Shown: positions 7,378-16,627 of the stretch, one piece after another
Numbering within the stretch: position 1 is the first letter of the stretch
How the letters are laid out: each line of letters begins with the position of its first letter
From: Spyradocola sp034113365
Lineage (GTDB): Bacteria > Bacillota > Clostridia > Christensenellales > UBA1750
NCBI GenBank assembly: GCA_034113365.1
Contig: JAXEXP010000159.1
Span: 1 to 23,444, forward strand
Length of the DNA stretch: 23,444 nt
Direction of reading: 5' to 3'
Made by a program: the position numbers and the translations under genes
The notes under the pieces: model-generated
Databases searched by the model: none
What the model was told of the DNA's origin: nothing
The model's input: the letters and a program-made list of their open reading frames with translations, nothing else

Positions 7378-9309
7378 TTACTTCTCGATTTCGGCGATCC
7401 AGGCTTCGTAAGCGGCGGTGTACTCCTCCATGGTGATGAAGTGATCGTACACCTTCTGGCCCTTGAAGCGGGTGCTGGAGATGCCCGAGGGGCTGTACTG
7501 ACCCTCGAAGATGTTCAGCTTGGTCGCCTGGAAGGTGGAGGGAGAGATGTAGTAGGGCACGACCAGCGCATGCTCGATCAGCAGATCCTCCGCCTCAGCA
7601 AAGAGCTGATGGCGCTTGACCATGTCGGTGGCCTCGGCCTTGGCTTCCTCAACCTTGGTGTAGTACTCGGTCAGAACCGCCGTGGTCTCGGGGAACAGGC
7701 CGGTCTTGTTGGGATCGTAGTAGTAGGCGTCCATGCGGTTGTAGGAGTTGCCGATGCACACGCCGGTGTCGGGATCCAGGTTGTCAGAGCCGTCGAAGGG
7801 ATCGGTCCAGGTCTGAGGATCGATGTAGTCCGCGCCCCAGTTGCAGCGCATGAAGCTGTACTTGCCAGCACGACGGGTCTCGGACAGGAAGTTCTCGGAA
7901 GGACCGGCCCACAGCACGACCTCGACGTAGTCGCTGCCCAGCACGCCCTCGATCTGCTGCTTGACGAGCACGTACTCATTCTCCCAGTCAGAGTCGCCGG
8001 ACTTGTAGGTCATCACCATCTGGATGGGGAAGGTCACGCCCTGCGCGGTCAGCTCCTCGATGGCGGCAGCCTTGTACTCCAGCGCCTTGGCCTCATCGTA
8101 GAAGTACTGATCGTTGTCCTGGAAGGCGGGCTGCGCCGCAAAGTCGGTGCTGCCGTCGTTGCAGAAGGTGGCGGGGGTGATGGTGTTCTGCATCACGGAC
8201 GCGGGATCATCCGGCTCGTAGGCGCGGATGGAGTACTCGCGGTTGAACGCGCTCATGATGGAGTGACGGAAGTTCTCGTTGTTGACGGCCTTGAGCCAGT
8301 CGTCGGGACGGTAGGACTCGTCATAGGTGGGGTTGAAGTTGAAGCAGTAGAAGTAAGACCACATCACGTCCAGGCGCTCCTTGGACAGATACTCGGCATG
8401 ATTGGCCTTCCAGTCGTCCACGATGTCGGTGGAGATCTCCGCAAAGTCCACCTCGCCGCGCAACACCATCTGGGGAGCCAGCGTGGCGGCCTCGGCGTTG
8501 TAGATGCGCTCGATGCGGTCGATGTAGATCTTGTCGGCATCCCAGTTGTTGACGTTCTTGATGTAGGTGTGCTTGACCTGGGGCTCGAACTCGCTCAGGA
8601 TGTAGGCGCCGCAGTAGTACAGCTTGTCGTTGGAGGTACCGAAATCGGTGCCCAGCTCGTCAAGCAGCGGGCCGTAGGCGGGGAACCAGGGGGTGTAGGT
8701 CAGGCCCGTCAGGAAGTAGGGCGTGGGCTGCTCGAGGGTGTAGACGAGGGTGTAGTCGTCCAGAGCCTTGACGCCGACCTCGGCAAAGTCCGTGATCTCC
8801 TTGTTGTAGAAGGCCTCGGCGTTCTTGATGCAGGCGGTCTGGCTGTAGGTCAGGGACTCGTTCTCGGCGGTCATGACGTACTCCAGCGCGTCCACAAAGT
8901 CGTTGGCGGTCAGCTCCGCGACCTCGTTGCCCTGGTAGTCATACCACTTGACGCCCTGGCGCAGGTGGAAGGTCCAGGTCAGGCCGTCCTCGGAGGGCTC
9001 CCAGGTCTCGGCAAGGCCGGGGATGATGTTGCCGTAGCTGTCGTTCTCGACCAGGGAGTCGATGACGTTGGCCGCCACGGTCTGATCCCACTGCTGAGAG
9101 GCGATCAGGTAGTTCAGCGTGGACACCTCGGAGCCGTACAGGGCCTTATAGACCATGGGCTCGCCGGAATCCGCCGCGGGCTCCTGATTATCCGCAGCGC
9201 TGGGGGCGTCCGCGGCAGGAGTGGTCTCGCTGGGCGTAGCCGTGCTGGAGCAGGCAGCCATGGTCAGAACCATCGCGATGCACAGCACCAGAGCAAGAAA
9301 CTTCTTCAT
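7378..9309 (-). CDS. oppA: Oligopeptide-binding lipoprotein OppA (SBP family 5)
   Basis: A 643-residue solute-binding lipoprotein that captures peptides outside the membrane and delivers them to OppBC. The N-terminus MKKFLALVLCIAMVLTMAAC is a lipoprotein signal ending in Cys20, the predicted lipidated residue. A low-complexity Ser/Thr/Ala/Pro/Glu tether (about 21-50) follows. The mature part shows family-5 features: an early Y-x-S-E-V-S-T-L-N-Y segment, GLAETWEPSEDGLTWTFHLR (the SBP_bac_5 signature region, about 125-145), and a late YYISPSTFQATKLNIF stretch. At 643 residues it is somewhat longer than E. coli OppA (543). GGAGG precedes the ATG by about 8 bases. It heads the operon behind a 500-base regulatory gap. 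Confidence 0.95.
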   Translation of the reverse strand: MKKFLALVLCIAMVLTMAACSSTATPSETTPAADAPSAADNQEPAADSGEPMVYKALYGSEVSTLNYLIASQQWDQTVAANVIDSLVENDSYGNIIPGLAETWEPSEDGLTWTFHLRQGVKWYDYQGNEVAELTANDFVDALEYVMTAENESLTYSQTACIKNAEAFYNKEITDFAEVGVKALDDYTLVYTLEQPTPYFLTGLTYTPWFPAYGPLLDELGTDFGTSNDKLYYCGAYILSEFEPQVKHTYIKNVNNWDADKIYIDRIERIYNAEAATLAPQMVLRGEVDFAEISTDIVDDWKANHAEYLSKERLDVMWSYFYCFNFNPTYDESYRPDDWLKAVNNENFRHSIMSAFNREYSIRAYEPDDPASVMQNTITPATFCNDGSTDFAAQPAFQDNDQYFYDEAKALEYKAAAIEELTAQGVTFPIQMVMTYKSGDSDWENEYVLVKQQIEGVLGSDYVEVVLWAGPSENFLSETRRAGKYSFMRCNWGADYIDPQTWTDPFDGSDNLDPDTGVCIGNSYNRMDAYYYDPNKTGLFPETTAVLTEYYTKVEEAKAEATDMVKRHQLFAEAEDLLIEHALVVPYYISPSTFQATKLNIFEGQYSPSGISSTRFKGQKVYDHFITMEEYTAAYEAWIAEIEK

Positions 9310-9350
9310 TTTCGGTTCCTCCTCACAAGATTTTTCCGATGTCTTGCAAA

Positions 9351-9380
9351 ACTATATGCAAAGGGGCCGGGGATTGTCAT
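9351..9380 (-). promoter_or_regulatory. Proximal oppA promoter
   Basis: Minus strand: ATGACA (9380-9375, 5/6 of the -35 consensus), 18 bases, then TATAGT (9356-9351, 5/6 of -10). Transcription would begin near 9344, giving a leader of about 35 bases that includes the GAGGAGG ribosome binding site. Confidence 0.6.
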
Positions 9381-9478
9381 CCTCCGCCCGCCTCGGAAGC
9401 GTTGTTGGGATGCCGCTTCATCTGCAGCCGCGCCCACAGTTTTCTGCATGGCCGCCGCAAATATGAATTACATTGCAT

Positions 9479-9507
9479 ACGATACCACATTTCCAAAGGT
9501 TTTGCAA
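9479..9507 (-). promoter_or_regulatory. Second, distal oppA promoter candidate
   Basis: Minus strand: TTGCAA (9507-9502), 17 bases, then TATCGT (9484-9479) preceded by TGG, an extended -10. The -10 is only 4/6, and the leader would be about 160 bases. It is weaker than the proximal candidate but could provide a second start. Confidence 0.35.
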
Positions 9508-9750
9508 CTGAAAAATTGTTAACTATGCAGATTTACGCCATTTCATGTTTTTGTCCGCAGAATGGATATTTCGGTTTCATTCGGAAAGATCAAATCCGGA
9601 CTTGGCGCGTTTTTCGTCGCTTTTCGCAAAAATGAATGACTCCGCTCGCAGGATTTTTCTTCTGCACGAATTGCCTCCGCCCGTTTTTATTGTTAAGAAA
9701 CCAAATCATTCAGCCGCCAAAATTTGCAGTCGCGCCCGCCCAAAAATGCA

Positions 9751-9786
9751 AGGATTGCACCCAAATCTTCTTTGGATTGCAATCCT
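9751..9786 (-). terminator. Probable terminator of the topoisomerase/dipeptidase unit
   Basis: AGGATTGCA (9751-9759) pairs perfectly with TGCAATCCT (9778-9786), and CCAAA/TTTGG pair inside it with small bulges around a 5-base loop. On the minus strand the hairpin lies about 30 bases after the dipeptidase stop and is followed after four bases by five T residues. The displaced T-run makes it an imperfect terminator. Confidence 0.5.
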
Positions 9787-9815
9787 GTCTGTATAATCGG
9801 TGTGTATTTATGCTT

Positions 9816-10529
9816 CTAGAACAGCTCCGGCGAGTCGCTGAAGGTGTAGATGGACGCGCAGTGGTTGCGGCGCGCCCAGGAGCGGTCGCCCCAGTCGTAG
9901 TGCCACCACTCGCACTCGTAGTTGGTAAAGCCGGCCTCCCGCATCACATGGTAGAGCACGCGGCGGTTGCGGCGCACCGTCTCGTCCATGCCTTCCCGCT
10001 CAAACCAGTCCGTGTGGGCGATGGGCGCGAACTCGTCAAACACCGTGCCCATCTCCATCGGCACGCCGCCGCGGCACAGCGTCAGGTCCACCGCGCCGCC
10101 CGACTGGTGCGACGAGGGGCGCAGCGGATTCGTCAGCGGCAGCGCCACGAACTCGTCGGTGATGCTTTCCAGCTCCTCCGGCGTGGCGTCGGGGTGCTCG
10201 GCCTGCATTTTCGCGTAATAATCGTCGTAGAGCGCCTGCTGCACGCGCTGGGGACGCAGGGAGTCGTAGATCAGGAAGGAATACTCCTCCGGCAGAAGCT
10301 CCAGCGCCGCGCACAGCCGGTCGTACACGCCCGCGCGCACGTAGCAGTGCGTCAGCGCGCCGGCAATGCCCGCCTTGCGGTAGCTCGCATCAAAGTCTAT
10401 GCGGGGATTGAGGCCCGTGATGTCCAGCACAGCCTCGCCGCACTCCTGCGCGTCGCCCGGCTCGTAGCCGTCGTCCGGCACGGGCGCGGGGATGGGCATG
10501 CCTTCGTACCGCTCGATCCGCTCATCCAT
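9816..10529 (-). CDS. D-alanyl-D-alanine dipeptidase, peptidase family M15 (VanX/DdpX-like)
   Basis: A 237-residue zinc peptidase of the M15 family. The zinc and catalytic residues match VanX: SSHQSGGAVD gives His141 and Asp148, EWWHYD gives the general base Glu207 and third ligand His210, and SLRP contains Arg92, equivalent to VanX Arg71. It should hydrolyse D-Ala-D-Ala or similar dipeptides in the cytosol; no signal peptide is present. It is longer than VanX (about 202 residues), mainly through an acidic insertion near 105-135. ATG 10529 is chosen because GAGGAG lies 8 bases upstream; the longer frame from 10556 would overlap the topoisomerase gene. It starts 5 bases after the topoisomerase A-subunit stop, so the two are probably co-translated. 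No vanH or vanA-type gene is nearby, so a recycling role is likelier than glycopeptide resistance. Confidence 0.88.
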   Translation of the reverse strand: MDERIERYEGMPIPAPVPDDGYEPGDAQECGEAVLDITGLNPRIDFDASYRKAGIAGALTHCYVRAGVYDRLCAALELLPEEYSFLIYDSLRPQRVQQALYDDYYAKMQAEHPDATPEELESITDEFVALPLTNPLRPSSHQSGGAVDLTLCRGGVPMEMGTVFDEFAPIAHTDWFEREGMDETVRRNRRVLYHVMREAGFTNYECEWWHYDWGDRSWARRNHCASIYTFSDSPELF

Positions 10530-10534
10530 ATCGC

Positions 10535-12964
<2,430 letters not shown>

Positions 12965-12965
12965 G

Positions 12966-14924
12966 TCAGCCGTTCACCCACCCTTCAAACTTGTCCTCTT
13001 TGTTGAAATCCGCGTGGTCGGAGATGTAGAGCCTGCGCGGCTCCACCTTGTCGCCCATCAGGATCGTGACCATGCGCTCGGCCTGCGCCGCGTCCTCCAG
13101 CGTCACCTGCACCAGCGTGCGGTGCGCGGGGTTCATCGTGGTGTCCCACAGCTGCTCGGGGTTCATCTCGCCAAGGCCCTTGTAGCGCTGGATGGAGTAG
13201 CCCTTGCCCATGCGCTTGACGGCCGCGGGCAGCGCCTTGTCGTCGTAGACGTACTCGCTCATCTGCCCCTTTTTGACCAGGTAAAGCGGCGGCGTGCCGA
13301 TGTAGACGTGGCCGTCCAGGATCAGCTCCTTCATGTAGCGGAAGAAGAAGGTCAGCAGGATGGCGCGGATGTGCGCGCCGTCCTGGTCGGCATCGGCCAA
13401 TATGATGATGCGGTTGTACTTGAGCGCCGAGAGCTTGAAGTCCTCGCCGATGCCCGTGCCCAACGCAGTGATCAGCGAGCGGAACTCCTCGTTCATCAGC
13501 ACCTGATCCAGCCGCTTCTTCTCGGCGTTGAGGGGCTTGCCGCGCAAGGGCAGGATGGCCTGAAACCTGCGGTCGCGCCCCTGCTTGGCCGAGCCGCCTG
13601 CGGAGTCGCCCTCCACGATGAACAGCTCGTTCTCCTCCGCCTTGCGCCCCGTGCAGGAGGCCAGCTTGCCCACCAGCGGCGCCGCCTCCAGCGAGGACTT
13701 CTGCCGTGCGATGTCCTTGGCCTTTCGCGCCGCCTCGCGCACCGAAGCCGCCGCGCACGCCTTTTCCATCAGCTTTGCCGCCGTCTCCTGGTGGTTCAGG
13801 TGCTCCAGGTAGAGGTTCAGCTGGTCGTACACCAGACCCTCGATCAGCGGGCGCACCTCGCTGTTGCCCAGTCTGCCCTTGGTCTGGCCCTCGAACTGCG
13901 GGTTCTTGACGAACGTGGTCAGCACCACGGTCATGCCCTCGCGGTAGTCGTCGCCGGTGAGGTTTGCGTCCTTTTCCTTTAATATGCCTACGCGGCGGGC
14001 GTATTCGTTCATCGCGCGGGTGTAGGCGGCCTTAAAGCCCGTCTCATGCGTGCCGCCCTCGCCCGTGGGGATGGAGTTGACGTAGGAGAACATGCTCTCG
14101 GTGTAGCTGTCCGTCAGCTGGAACGCGCAGCGGAAGTAGAAGTCGTCCTTGCCGCCCTCCAGATAGATCACGTCCTCGTGCAGCACGTCCTTGTCCTGAT
14201 TGAGGTACTTCACATAGTCGATGATGCCGCCCTCGTAGCAGAAGGACACCTCCCGCTCGGCCTGCGGCAGGCGCTCGTCGATCAAAATGATGTTGACGCC
14301 CTTGTTCAGGTACGCCAGCTCGCGCACCCGGCGCAGCACGGTGTCGCGGTTGAACACCGTGTCCTCAAACACGCGCGCGTCGGGCTTGAAGGTGGTCTTG
14401 CTGCCCTTTTTGCGGGTGTTGCCCATTTTTTGCAGCGGGCCCATGGGCTTGCCGGAGATGATCTTCTTCTCCTTTTCATCCCACACCGACGCAAACTCCT
14501 GCCGGTAAACGGTGTAGTTGGAGTAAACCTCGCACACCAGCCACTCCGACAGCGCGTTGACCACCGACGCGCCCACGCCGTGCAGGCCGCCCGAATACGC
14601 ATAATTCTTGCCCGAGAACTTGCCGCCCGCGTGCAGCTGCGTGTAGACCACCTCCACGCCAGAGATGCCCAGCTGCGGGTGGATGTCCACGGGAATGCCG
14701 CGGCCGTTGTCCTCCACGGAGGCGGAGCCGTCCTTGTGCAGCGTGATGCGCACGGTGTCGGCATAGCCGTTTGCGGCCTCGTCGATGGAGTTGTCCACGA
14801 TCTCCCACAGCAGATGGTGCAGGCCGCGCGTGCCGGTTGTGCCGATGTACATGCCCGGGCGCATGCGCACGGCGTCCAGGCCCTTTAAGACCTGCAGATC
14901 CCCCGCGTTATAGCTGTTGCTCAT
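12966..14924 (-). CDS. parE: Type IIA DNA topoisomerase subunit B (topoisomerase IV ParE-like; GyrB not excluded)
   Basis: A 652-residue ATPase subunit partnering the A subunit. The GHKL ATPase domain shows EIVDNSIDE (Glu41, Asn45), DNGRGIP (72-78) and GGLHGVG (112-118). The transducer has the QTK loop (QTKGRLGN, 347-354). The Toprim domain has EGDSAGGSAKQG (Glu438) and DADQDGAHI with the metal-binding Asp511 and Asp513. The DADQDG form differs from the usual GyrB DADVDG and ParE DADTDG; I recall it from clostridial second topoisomerases. There is no GyrB-specific insertion like that of E. coli. ATG 14924 follows GGAGG by about 7 bases and gives the expected MSNSYNAGDLQVLKGLDAVR start; the in-frame start at 14957 adds unmatched residues. 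One base separates its stop from the A-subunit ATG. Confidence 0.95.
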   Translation of the reverse strand: MSNSYNAGDLQVLKGLDAVRMRPGMYIGTTGTRGLHHLLWEIVDNSIDEAANGYADTVRITLHKDGSASVEDNGRGIPVDIHPQLGISGVEVVYTQLHAGGKFSGKNYAYSGGLHGVGASVVNALSEWLVCEVYSNYTVYRQEFASVWDEKEKKIISGKPMGPLQKMGNTRKKGSKTTFKPDARVFEDTVFNRDTVLRRVRELAYLNKGVNIILIDERLPQAEREVSFCYEGGIIDYVKYLNQDKDVLHEDVIYLEGGKDDFYFRCAFQLTDSYTESMFSYVNSIPTGEGGTHETGFKAAYTRAMNEYARRVGILKEKDANLTGDDYREGMTVVLTTFVKNPQFEGQTKGRLGNSEVRPLIEGLVYDQLNLYLEHLNHQETAAKLMEKACAAASVREAARKAKDIARQKSSLEAAPLVGKLASCTGRKAEENELFIVEGDSAGGSAKQGRDRRFQAILPLRGKPLNAEKKRLDQVLMNEEFRSLITALGTGIGEDFKLSALKYNRIIILADADQDGAHIRAILLTFFFRYMKELILDGHVYIGTPPLYLVKKGQMSEYVYDDKALPAAVKRMGKGYSIQRYKGLGEMNPEQLWDTTMNPAHRTLVQVTLEDAAQAERMVTILMGDKVEPRRLYISDHADFNKEDKFEGWVNG

Positions 14925-14949
14925 TTCATTTCCTCCGTCCAAACTCGCT

Positions 14950-14970
14950 GCGCGCAAAAAACAGGCGCGC
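14950..14970 (-). promoter_or_regulatory. GC hairpin in the leader of the topoisomerase operon
   Basis: GCGCGC (14950-14955) and GCGCGC (14965-14970) flank a 9-base loop. In the minus-strand transcript this is a 6 bp all-GC stem with a CUGUUUUUU loop, between the promoter and the ribosome binding site. A second small stem (CGCAG/CTGCG) lies upstream of it in the same leader. A regulatory role is possible but unproven. Confidence 0.35.
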
Positions 14971-15021
14971 TCCGTGAAAAATTCTCATCCGGCGCAGATT
15001 CATTCTGCGTCCCGAAACTAA

Positions 15022-15051
15022 ATTTTACAACAGAACACGCCTGCTTGTCAA
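15022..15051 (-). promoter_or_regulatory. Promoter of the topoisomerase B-A-dipeptidase unit
   Basis: Minus strand: TTGACA (15051-15046), 18 bases, TAAAAT (15027-15022). The start near 15015 gives a leader of about 90 bases to ATG 14924. It lies in the 152-base gap after xylB. No terminator for xylB is evident before it, so some readthrough from the sugar operon is possible. Confidence 0.7.
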
Positions 15052-15076
15052 ATATTACAAAAACAATGGCTGTGCG

Positions 15077-16615
15077 TTACTTGAGCTGCGAAAGCTCGAC
15101 GAAGCTGTCCTTGAGCGCGAGGTAGAGCTTGTCGTACAGCGCGTAGACCTTGTTGTAGACCTCGACGTTCTCGGGGATGGGCAGGGTGACGGTCTCCTCG
15201 TGCAGGACCTTGGACGCCTCCACCAGATCCGGCCAGATGCCGACGCCCACGCCCGCGACCAGCGCCGCGCCGTACGCGCCGCCCTCGCCCGAGCCGGACA
15301 CCGTGACCACCGGCAGGTTGAACACGTCCGCCGCGATCTGCCGCCACAGCGGACTCATCGCGCCGCCGCCCGAGATGATGACCTTCTCGGGCTTGATGCC
15401 CTCGTCCATCGCGTAGATGCGCTCGGACACGTCGCGCAGCGAGAAGGTGACGCCCTCCATCACCGCACGGGTCATCGCGCCCTTGCCGTGCTCCAGACCC
15501 AGGCCGTAGAACACGCCGCGCGCGTCGGAGTCGTTGTGCGGGCAGCGCTCGCCGGACAGGTAGGGCAGGAAGATCAGTCCGCCGCAGCCGGGCGCGACCT
15601 TCTCGGCCGCCTCGCCCATGATGTCGTAGACGTTGCGGCCCGTACGCGCCGCCTCGGCCATCTCGTCCTTGCACAGCGTGTCGCGGTACCAGCGGTAGGA
15701 GCCGCCGGCGGCCAGCGTCACGCCCATCGCGTGCCAGAGGTGCTTTGCGTTGTTGCAGAACACCTGCAGGTCGCCGCCCCTGTTCTCCTTGTAGCCGTCC
15801 AGACCCATCGCCACCACGCCCGACGTGCCGATGACCACGCCCAGCACGCCCTGACGCACAAGGCCGGTGCCCGTGGTCTGGATCACCGCGTCGCCGCCGC
15901 CCGCCGTCACGGGCAGCCCCGCGCGCAGGCCGGTGAGCGCCGCCACCTCCTCAGTGACCGTGCCGGCGACCTCGTAGGACTCCACGCACCTGGGGAACAG
16001 GCTGTGCGGCAGGTCGAGCTTGTCCATCAGCTCATAGGACCAGGTGCGTTCCCTGACGTTAAACAGGCCGGTGCCGGACGCGTCGGAGACCTCGGTCGCG
16101 ATCTCGCCGGTGAGCATGAAGCGGATGTAGTCCTTGGGGTTGAACACCACGCGGGTCTTTGCGTAGTTCTCCGGCTCGTTTTCGCGCATCCAGAGGATCT
16201 TGCCGCCGGTGTAGCCGGTGAGCATGCGGTTGTTGGTGAGCTTCAGCAGCCCGTCCAGACCGCCCGCCGCCTCGGTGATCTCCTCGCACTGCTTGCCGGT
16301 GCGCTGGTCGTTCCACAGGATCGCGGGGCGCACGACCTGGTTGTGCTCGTCCAGCGCCACCATGCCGTGCATCTGGCCGGACAGGCCGATGGCCAGGATG
16401 TCCTCAGCGGGCACCTGCGCCTTTTCCAGCACGGCCTTGACGGAGCCCACCGCGGCGTTCCACCAGTCGGCGGGGTTCTGCTGCGTCCAGCCGGGCTTGG
16501 GGGTCTCCAGCGGGTATTCGATGGTCTTGGAGGCGGCGACATAGCCCTGATCGTCCACCAGTATGGTCTTGGTGCCCGAGGTGCCGATGTCGATGCCCAG
16601 CACGTATTTCTTCAT
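15077..16615 (-). CDS. xylB: Xylulokinase (FGGY carbohydrate kinase)
   Basis: A 512-residue FGGY kinase that phosphorylates D-xylulose to D-xylulose 5-phosphate, the entry of xylose into the pentose phosphate pathway. It has the N-terminal ATPase signature GIDIGTSGTK (7-16), the substrate motif GLSGQMHG (77-84) characteristic of XylB, and GGGDAVIQ (239-246) with the presumed catalytic base Asp242 (Asp233 in E. coli). The C-terminal FGGY domain has GLIFLPYLSGERCPHND, the second family signature IISGGGAMSPLWRQIAAD, and GGAYGAAL. Length and order are normal. The ATG is preceded by AAGGAGAG and lies 12 bases after the stop of the GH106-like gene, so it is the last gene of that operon. Related FGGY kinases for other sugars are possible, but the motifs fit XylB best. 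Confidence 0.93.
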   Translation of the reverse strand: MKKYVLGIDIGTSGTKTILVDDQGYVAASKTIEYPLETPKPGWTQQNPADWWNAAVGSVKAVLEKAQVPAEDILAIGLSGQMHGMVALDEHNQVVRPAILWNDQRTGKQCEEITEAAGGLDGLLKLTNNRMLTGYTGGKILWMRENEPENYAKTRVVFNPKDYIRFMLTGEIATEVSDASGTGLFNVRERTWSYELMDKLDLPHSLFPRCVESYEVAGTVTEEVAALTGLRAGLPVTAGGGDAVIQTTGTGLVRQGVLGVVIGTSGVVAMGLDGYKENRGGDLQVFCNNAKHLWHAMGVTLAAGGSYRWYRDTLCKDEMAEAARTGRNVYDIMGEAAEKVAPGCGGLIFLPYLSGERCPHNDSDARGVFYGLGLEHGKGAMTRAVMEGVTFSLRDVSERIYAMDEGIKPEKVIISGGGAMSPLWRQIAADVFNLPVVTVSGSGEGGAYGAALVAGVGVGIWPDLVEASKVLHEETVTLPIPENVEVYNKVYALYDKLYLALKDSFVELSQLK

Positions 16616-16627
16616 GCGTTTCTCTCC

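Larger units (their letters stand above)
9310..9815. other. Intergenic regulatory region upstream of oppA, no gene seen
   Basis: This 506-base gap is clearly more AT-rich than its surroundings. It holds a hairpin near the dipeptidase end (9751-9786) and two promoter candidates facing oppA (9351-9380 and 9479-9507). Short open frames on the plus strand lack ribosome binding sites and family-like sequence, and I take them as chance. I found no riboswitch fold I could name. The oppA leader from the proximal promoter would be only about 35 bases, so most of the gap would be upstream control DNA. Confidence 0.6.

Noticed and set aside
9496..9520. CodY-box-like stretch AATTTTTCAG before oppA
   Set aside because: Only the left half resembles the CodY consensus; the right half fails. 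Too weak to report as a site.
7114..9522. Plus-strand open frame of about 800 codons opposite oppA
   Set aside because: Same register effect: aligned with oppA codons and free of stops because TTA, CTA and TCA are rare. It has no credible ribosome binding site and its translation looks like low-complexity Val/Gly/Leu/Asp.
9339..9796. Short plus-strand frames (83-98 codons) in the gap before oppA
   Set aside because: No ribosome binding sites, no recognisable sequence, and they overlap the oppA promoter candidates and the dipeptidase terminator.
9792..9797. Perfect TATAAT on the plus strand
   Set aside because: No -35 at a workable distance (TTGGAT is 14 bases away) and no plus-strand gene downstream.
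9816..10529. VanX-type glycopeptide resistance
   Set aside because: The dipeptidase motifs fit VanX/DdpX, but no vanH, vanA-type ligase or vanRS is in the window and the gene is tied to topoisomerase genes. Recycling is the simpler reading.
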